Shown here in pieces: positions 6,430 through 10,747 of a DNA stretch of 10,747 bases. The DNA is from an uncultured Clostridia bacterium (lineage in GTDB: Bacteria; Bacillota; Clostridia; Oscillospirales; Oscillospiraceae): NCBI GenBank assembly GCA_945918815.1, contig CAMEIU010000063.1, positions 1 to 10,747 on the forward strand, written 5' to 3'. Position numbers and translations under genes: made by a program. A model generated the notes under the pieces. That model was not told the DNA's origin and did no database searches. It saw only the letters and a program-made list of their open reading frames with translations. Positions within the stretch are counted from its first letter, which is position 1; each line of letters starts with the position of its first letter.

Positions 6430-7134
6430 ATGGATGGATTTGTGACGTTTGAGCACGTTTTTAAGACATACAAGACCGGCGATGTGGAGGTGGCGGCGCT
6501 GAAGGACGCCAGCTTCACCATTTCCAAGGGGGAAATCTGCGTCATCGTGGGCCAGTCCGGTGCGGGAAAGACCACCCTGCTGAACATTCTCGGCGGCATG
6601 GACACCCTGACCTCCGGCAAGGTGCTGCTGGAGGGGCAGGAGGTGTCGGCTTACCGGGGGAAGGACCTGGCCCGCTACCGGCGGGAGGAAATCGGCTTCG
6701 TCTTCCAGTTCTACAACCTGATTCCCAATCTGACCGCCCTGGAGAACGTGGAGCTGGCGGCCCAGATCATCAAGGACCCCATGCCCGCGGCGGAGGTGCT
6801 GACCCAGGTGGGCCTGGGCGAGCGCATGGACAACTTCCCCGCCCAGCTCTCCGGCGGCGAACAGCAGCGGGTGGCCATCGCAAGAGCTCTGGCAAAGAAT
6901 CCCAAGCTCCTGCTCTGTGACGAGCCCACCGGCGCGCTGGACTACAACACCGGCAAGGAAGTTTTGAAGCTGCTCCAGGATCAGAGCCGCCAGAAGGGCA
7001 TGACCGTGGTCATCATCACCCACAACTCCGCCCTGACCGCCATGGCGGACCGGGTCATCCGGGTCAAGTCCGGCACCATCCGCTCCGTCATGCAGAACGA
7101 GCATGTGGTGCCTGTGGAGGAGATCGAATGGTAA
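6430..7134 (+). CDS. ABC exporter ATPase (MacB/LolD-type)
   Basis: This 234-residue ATP-binding subunit has every motif intact: Walker A GQSGAGKTT (41-49), Q-loop Q93 in VFQFYNLIPN, signature LSGGEQQR (140-147), Walker B LLLCDEP (160-166; D164 and E165), D-loop GALD (168-171) and H-loop H198. The VFQFYNLIPNLTALENV stretch and LSGGEQQRVAIARAL are typical of the MacB/LolD/SalX group that pairs with FtsX-like permeases. ATG 6430 has GAGGG 6 nt upstream. It is the first gene of a two-gene operon and overlaps the permease start by 7 bp, so the two are made together. It powers the permease by ATP hydrolysis at the inner face of the membrane. In this group the ATPase usually drives a mechanical movement of the permease's outer domains. 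The substrate is unknown. Confidence 0.95.
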   Translation: MDGFVTFEHVFKTYKTGDVEVAALKDASFTISKGEICVIVGQSGAGKTTLLNILGGMDTLTSGKVLLEGQEVSAYRGKDLARYRREEIGFVFQFYNLIPNLTALENVELAAQIIKDPMPAAEVLTQVGLGERMDNFPAQLSGGEQQRVAIARALAKNPKLLLCDEPTGALDYNTGKEVLKLLQDQSRQKGMTVVIITHNSALTAMADRVIRVKSGTIRSVMQNEHVVPVEEIEW

Positions 7135-10100
7135 GGGCCGGTTCCGCATGGAGAAAAAACAACAGCCGGGAGCTGCTGCATACCCTGGGCCGGTTTCTGG
7201 CCATCTTTGCCATTGTGGCTCTGGGTGTGGGATTTTTCGCCGGAATCCAACTGGCCCGCCCTGCCATGGCGGAGATCTGCCAGGACTACCTGGAGGAAAC
7301 CAGGTTTTATGACTTTCAGCTGGTGTCCACCCTGGGCCTGACGGAAGAGGACCGGGACTATTTTGCCGCCATGGACGGCGTGGCGGAGGCGGAGGGCTCC
7401 ATCACCGCGGACCTGCTGACCACCTACCGGGACACCCAGACCGTGTTCAAGACCAACCAGCTATTGGACCGGATGAATCACGTGCAGCTGACCGCCGGGC
7501 GGATGCCGGAGGCGGCCAACGAGTGCCTGGGCGACGATCTCTATTTTACGGAAGACGACCTGGGCGCGGTCCTGACCGTAGAGAACGACGAAGACGATTC
7601 CGTTTTCACCCAGGAAGCCTACACGGTGGTGGGCCTTTGCAACTCGCCCCAGTATCTGAATTTGCAGCGGGGCACCACGTCCCTGGGCAACGGCACCGTG
7701 GCAGCCTTTCTGTTCCTGCCCGCCGAAGCCTATGAGGCGGACTACTACACGGAGATCTACCTCCGCATGGAGGGAGAACACGAAGCCTTCCAGCAGAGCT
7801 ATGCCGACGCCATGGCGGTCTGGCAGGACCCGCTGACCGAGGCCTTGGAGCTGCGGGGCAGCCTGCGGAAGGACGACGTGGTGGCCGAGGCCGAGGCGGA
7901 GCTGGCCGATTATCAGAAAGAATACGACGACGCTTACCGGGAATATCTGGACGCCCGGGCCGAGGCCGACGAGAAATTTGCCGAGGCCGAAGCAGAGCTC
8001 AACGACGCCAAGGAGCAGATAGACGACGGCCGCCAAGAACTGGAGGATGGCGAAGCCACCCTGACCGCCCTGCGGGAGGACCCTGCCAGCAATGAGGAGC
8101 TGGCCGCCGCCCGCAAAAAGCTGGACGACGGCTGGAAGCAGCTGGAGAACGGCGAGGCCCAGTATCAGAAGGGCCTGAAGGAATACAACCAGGCCAAGGC
8201 CGAGGCCCAGCCCCGGCTGGACGAGGCAAAACAGCAGCTGGACGACGCCAAGGCCCAATTGGAGGAAGGCGAGAAGGAATACAACGCCGGACTCCAGGAA
8301 TACGCCCAGGGCGAGGCCGAGGCCCGCAGGATGCTGGCCATTCTCCGCACCCCCGTAGACCAGCTGGCGAAGCAGCTCCAGTCTGCCCAGGAGGATCTGA
8401 ATCAGAAGCAGATCGCCCTGGCCCAGCTCCAGGCCAACCCGGACGCGGATCCGGCGGAGACCGCCGCGGCCCAGCTGGCGGTGGAGGCTGCCCGGACAGA
8501 AGTAAGCCTCCGGCAGGCGGCCTATGAGGCGGCCCTGGCGGAATACAATCAAATGGAAGCCCAGATGCAGCAGCAGCTGGACGAGGGCAAGGAGCAGCTC
8601 CTGGAGGGCAAGGCCCAGCTGGACGAGGGCAGGGCCCAGTATGAGGCCGGTTTGCAGGAATATGAGGACGCGGTCCGGCAGCTGGACGACGCCAAGGCCC
8701 AATTGGACGCTGCCAGGGCCCAGTTGGCTTCCAGCCGCAAGCAGCTGGAGGACGGCGAGCAGGAATACCAGGAGGGCTATGAGACCGCCCTGGACGAAGG
8801 CCGCAAGGCCCTGGACGACGGCTGGGCCGAACTGGAGGACGCCGAGCAGCAGTATGAGGACGGCCTCCGGGAATACCTGGACCAGAAGGCCGAGGCGGAG
8901 GAAGAATTCGCCGACGCTAAGGCCCAATTGGACGACGCCAAATACGAGCTGGCCGACGCCCGGAAGCAGGTGGACCTGCTGAAAACCCCCTCCTACTACG
9001 CCCTGGACCGCATGTCCAACAACGGCTACGCCAGCTTTGACAACGACACCAGCATTGTGGCGGGCATCGCCAAGGTGTTCCCCTTCTTCTTCTTCCTGGT
9101 GGCAGCCCTGGTCTGTTCCTCCACCATGACAAGAATGGTGGAAGAGCAGCGGACCCACAACGGCACCCTGAAAGCCCTGGGCTACAGCGATTTGCAGATC
9201 ATGTGGCGCTACGCCTCCTACGCCGGCGGCGCATCGCTGCTGGGCTGCGTCTTCGGCTTCCTGCTGGGCTCCTGGCTGTTCCCCTATGTGATCTGGCACG
9301 CCTATGGAATGCTCTATCACTTCGGCGAGATTCGCTTCCTCTTCGACTGGAAGCTGGCCATCATCTCCATTCTGGTGTCTCTGCTCTGCTCCGTGGGCGC
9401 GGCCTGCGCCGCCGCCTGGAGCGAAATGCGGCAGATGCCGGCAGAGCTCATGCGGCCCAAGGCCCCCAAGGCCGGCAAGCGGATCTTCCTGGAGTACCTG
9501 ACGCCTCTGTGGCACAGGCTCAGCTTCCTGCAAAAGGTGGCGGCCCGGAATATCTTCCGCTATAAGAAGCGGCTCATTATGATGATGCTGGGCGTGGGCG
9601 GCTGCATGGCCCTGCTGATCGCAGGCCTGGGCCTGAAAAATTCCATCAGCAACGTCATCAACGACCAGTTCGGCAACATCACCACCTACGACTTTTTGGT
9701 TTCGTTCCGCCAGGGCCAGGACGAGGAAAACCAGGAAGCCTTCCGCAAGGACTTTGAAGGGGACCTGAGTCCCTGCGTCTTCGTGTCCATGGAGGCCCAC
9801 GACGCCCTGACCCCCAAGGGCACCAAGTCGGTCTATGTGGTGGCGGTGGACGATCCCGACATCACAGAGGTCCTGGGCCTGTACCAGGACGGCGAGGACC
9901 TGGGTTATCCCACCGGAGACGGCGCGTTCGTCAGCCAGAAGCTGGCAGAGCTGGCCGGGCTGGAAATTGGCGACTGCCTGACCATTCAGCTGGAAACCAA
10001 GGAATTGGTGGATATTCCCATCACCGGAATCTTTGAGAACTACGTCTACCACTATCTGTTCCTGACCGCGGACGGTTACGAGCACTGGTTTGGACAGCAG

Positions 10101-10643
10101 CCCGCATACAACACGGTCTACGCCGGCGCGGCGTCCGAGGACCTCTATGAGATCTCCTCCCGGATGCAGAGCTTCCGCGAGGTGGTCAATGTCAATGTGA
10201 CCCAGGACATCCGGGACAACTTCAACGACACCATCTCCAGTCTGAACGCGGTCATTGCTCTTGTCGTGGGCTGCGCCCTTGCATTATCCTTTGTGGTGAC
10301 CTATAATCTGATCAACATCAACATCACCGAGCGGACCCGGGAAATTGCCACGGTGAAGGTCCTGGGCTTCTACCAGTCTGAGACCTACAGCTATGTGTTC
10401 CGGGAGGGCCTGGTGCTGACTGCCATGGGCGCCTGCGTCGGTGTGCCCTTGGGAATCTGGCTCCACCGATTCGTCATGTCCCAGATCCAGGTGGACTTCG
10501 TCACCTTCCCCGTCTACATCGCCCCTTGGAGCTTCCTTGTGGCCGTGGCGCTCACCTTTGTCATCACCCTGATTGTAGACTGGCTCCTCCGCGGCAAGAT
10601 CGACAAGATCAACATGGCGGAGAGTTTGAAATCCGTGGAATAA
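7128..10643 (+). CDS. FtsX-like ABC exporter permease with a giant coiled-coil extracytoplasmic hairpin
   Basis: This 1171-residue permease partners the preceding ATPase. TM1 is at about 21-42. A first outer domain spans 43-245, followed by a coiled coil at about 248-618. FtsX domain 1 carries TM2-4 (about 643-664, 697-722, 743-763). TM5 (816-837) leads into a second outer domain (838-1036), and FtsX domain 2 carries TM6-8 (about 1040-1061, 1089-1115, 1131-1153). This 1+3, 1+3 plan, with cytoplasmic loops such as MVEEQRTHNGTLKALGYSD and ITERTREIATVKVLGFY, defines duplicated FtsX/MacB-type permeases. The LDR-SN-GY-SF block just after the coiled coil (626-637) is conserved in large Firmicute members as I recall them. 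ATG 7128 has GGAGG 7 nt upstream and lies within the ATPase's last codons. No regulator or peptide gene adjoins it. The role is unknown; export of, or defence against, a peptide or lipid-like compound, or a mechanical cell-wall task, are possible. Confidence 0.93.
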   Translation: MVRAGSAWRKNNSRELLHTLGRFLAIFAIVALGVGFFAGIQLARPAMAEICQDYLEETRFYDFQLVSTLGLTEEDRDYFAAMDGVAEAEGSITADLLTTYRDTQTVFKTNQLLDRMNHVQLTAGRMPEAANECLGDDLYFTEDDLGAVLTVENDEDDSVFTQEAYTVVGLCNSPQYLNLQRGTTSLGNGTVAAFLFLPAEAYEADYYTEIYLRMEGEHEAFQQSYADAMAVWQDPLTEALELRGSLRKDDVVAEAEAELADYQKEYDDAYREYLDARAEADEKFAEAEAELNDAKEQIDDGRQELEDGEATLTALREDPASNEELAAARKKLDDGWKQLENGEAQYQKGLKEYNQAKAEAQPRLDEAKQQLDDAKAQLEEGEKEYNAGLQEYAQGEAEARRMLAILRTPVDQLAKQLQSAQEDLNQKQIALAQLQANPDADPAETAAAQLAVEAARTEVSLRQAAYEAALAEYNQMEAQMQQQLDEGKEQLLEGKAQLDEGRAQYEAGLQEYEDAVRQLDDAKAQLDAARAQLASSRKQLEDGEQEYQEGYETALDEGRKALDDGWAELEDAEQQYEDGLREYLDQKAEAEEEFADAKAQLDDAKYELADARKQVDLLKTPSYYALDRMSNNGYASFDNDTSIVAGIAKVFPFFFFLVAALVCSSTMTRMVEEQRTHNGTLKALGYSDLQIMWRYASYAGGASLLGCVFGFLLGSWLFPYVIWHAYGMLYHFGEIRFLFDWKLAIISILVSLLCSVGAACAAAWSEMRQMPAELMRPKAPKAGKRIFLEYLTPLWHRLSFLQKVAARNIFRYKKRLIMMMLGVGGCMALLIAGLGLKNSISNVINDQFGNITTYDFLVSFRQGQDEENQEAFRKDFEGDLSPCVFVSMEAHDALTPKGTKSVYVVAVDDPDITEVLGLYQDGEDLGYPTGDGAFVSQKLAELAGLEIGDCLTIQLETKELVDIPITGIFENYVYHYLFLTADGYEHWFGQQPAYNTVYAGAASEDLYEISSRMQSFREVVNVNVTQDIRDNFNDTISSLNAVIALVVGCALALSFVVTYNLININITERTREIATVKVLGFYQSETYSYVFREGLVLTAMGACVGVPLGIWLHRFVMSQIQVDFVTFPVYIAPWSFLVAVALTFVITLIVDWLLRGKIDKINMAESLKSVE
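7869..8981 (+). other. Coiled-coil insertion of the permease (residues about 248-618)
   Basis: The region is made of heptads with Leu or Tyr at one core position and Ala or Gly three residues later, e.g. LDEGKEQ, LLEGKAQ, YEAGLQE, LDDAKAQ. Ten unbroken heptads run from L484 to Y547, five more from L555 to Y583, and hendecad steps occur at 353-364 and 583-594. Composition is almost only A, E, Q, D, L, K, R, G and Y. Prolines occur at 319, 362, 409, 437 and 442, while 443-620 has none. This resembles the known xxxLxxG heptad repeats of YhgE/Pip-type membrane proteins, although Ala here often replaces Gly. The most likely fold is a long antiparallel hairpin with its turn near 436-446. Confidence 0.85.
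8234..8707 (+). repeat. Exact 30-bp direct repeat inside the permease gene (8234-8263 and 8678-8707)
   Basis: The two copies are identical over 30 bp. They start GCAGCTGGACGACG and end CCCAATTGGA, and are 444 bp (148 codons) apart in the same frame. A shorter third relative occurs near 8919-8941. They encode QLDDAKAQLD/E in the coiled coil. Identity at silent positions suggests recent duplication or gene conversion. Confidence 0.85.
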
Positions 10644-10712
10644 GCCGTGCTGCCTTTCACACTTACCGGCATTTCTCAGCAAACCGGAAAACTGGGATTT
10701 GACGATGTGCTG
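10644..10712. other. Short spacer after the exporter operon
   Basis: This 69-bp non-coding stretch holds no clear intrinsic terminator. The only symmetry seen is two CCGG tetramers about 15 bp apart. Transcription may end within the repeat that follows or beyond the window. Confidence 0.5.
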
Positions 10713-10747
10713 CACTGGCGCGGGAGCGCCCAAGGCTCCCTTGTGTA
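10713..10747. repeat. MITE-like palindromic element, copy 2 (partial, inverted relative to copy 1)
   Basis: The stretch from CACTGGCGCGGGAGCGCCC to CTCCCTTGTGTA matches the reverse complement of 6208-6243, with three mismatches in about 36 positions. The element is cut by the window end, so only its outer flank and the start of its terminal arm are seen. A GGCGC-GGGA-GCGCC hairpin (10717-10730) exists here but is not preserved in copy 1. Confidence 0.75.

Noticed and set aside
8040..8975. CRISPR or minisatellite array suggested by recurrent CAGCTGGACGA-type words
   Set aside because: The words are in frame in the permease, imperfect, irregularly spaced, and explained by the coiled-coil heptads.
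7461..10085. Long antisense open frame (874 codons) opposite the permease
   Set aside because: It has a low-complexity, leucine/glycine/valine-rich translation that is the complement of the coiled-coil repeats. No ribosome binding site or known motif was seen.

Overview
The window is a GC-rich (coding DNA roughly 60% by eye), densely packed stretch that most likely comes from a gut Clostridia/Oscillospirales-type Firmicute. The evidence is strong GGAGG-type ribosome binding sites, the mix of gene families, and an intergenic palindromic repeat of a kind I recall from Faecalibacterium/Oscillospiraceae genomes. No rRNA or tRNA is present, so the taxonomy is an inference.

Positions 1-5186 are an alpha-glucan (maltodextrin/glycogen) locus read left to right. 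It begins with the last codons of a MalG-type sugar ABC permease, followed after 7 bp by a LacI-family regulator with a TTG start. Next comes 4-alpha-glucanotransferase (malQ), with its own good sigma-A-like promoter, and then glycogen/maltodextrin phosphorylase (glgP) behind a short repeat-filled leader. The block closes with a textbook intrinsic terminator. The logic is complete: import maltodextrin, sense it, rearrange it with MalQ, and phosphorolyse it to glucose-1-phosphate with GlgP.

Positions 5207-5989 hold a ZIP-family metal transporter on the minus strand, convergent with glgP. The 440 bp between it and the next operon (5990-6429) contain a nested palindromic, MITE-like element (about 6083-6243), AT-rich promoter DNA with a perfect TATAAT, and two short dyads.

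Positions 6430-10643 are a two-gene ABC exporter operon: a MacB/LolD-type ATPase and, overlapping it by 7 bp, a 1171-residue FtsX-like permease. The permease has the usual 8 membrane segments. Its first extracytoplasmic domain also carries a coiled-coil insertion of about 370 residues, built from regular heptads with Leu/Tyr at one core position and Ala/Gly at the other. The insertion reads as a long antiparallel hairpin with a turn near residue 440 and with sequence modules repeated along it. This is the most unusual part of the window. A second copy of the palindromic repeat starts at about 10713 in the opposite orientation and is cut by the window end, so the exporter operon lies between inverted repeat copies.
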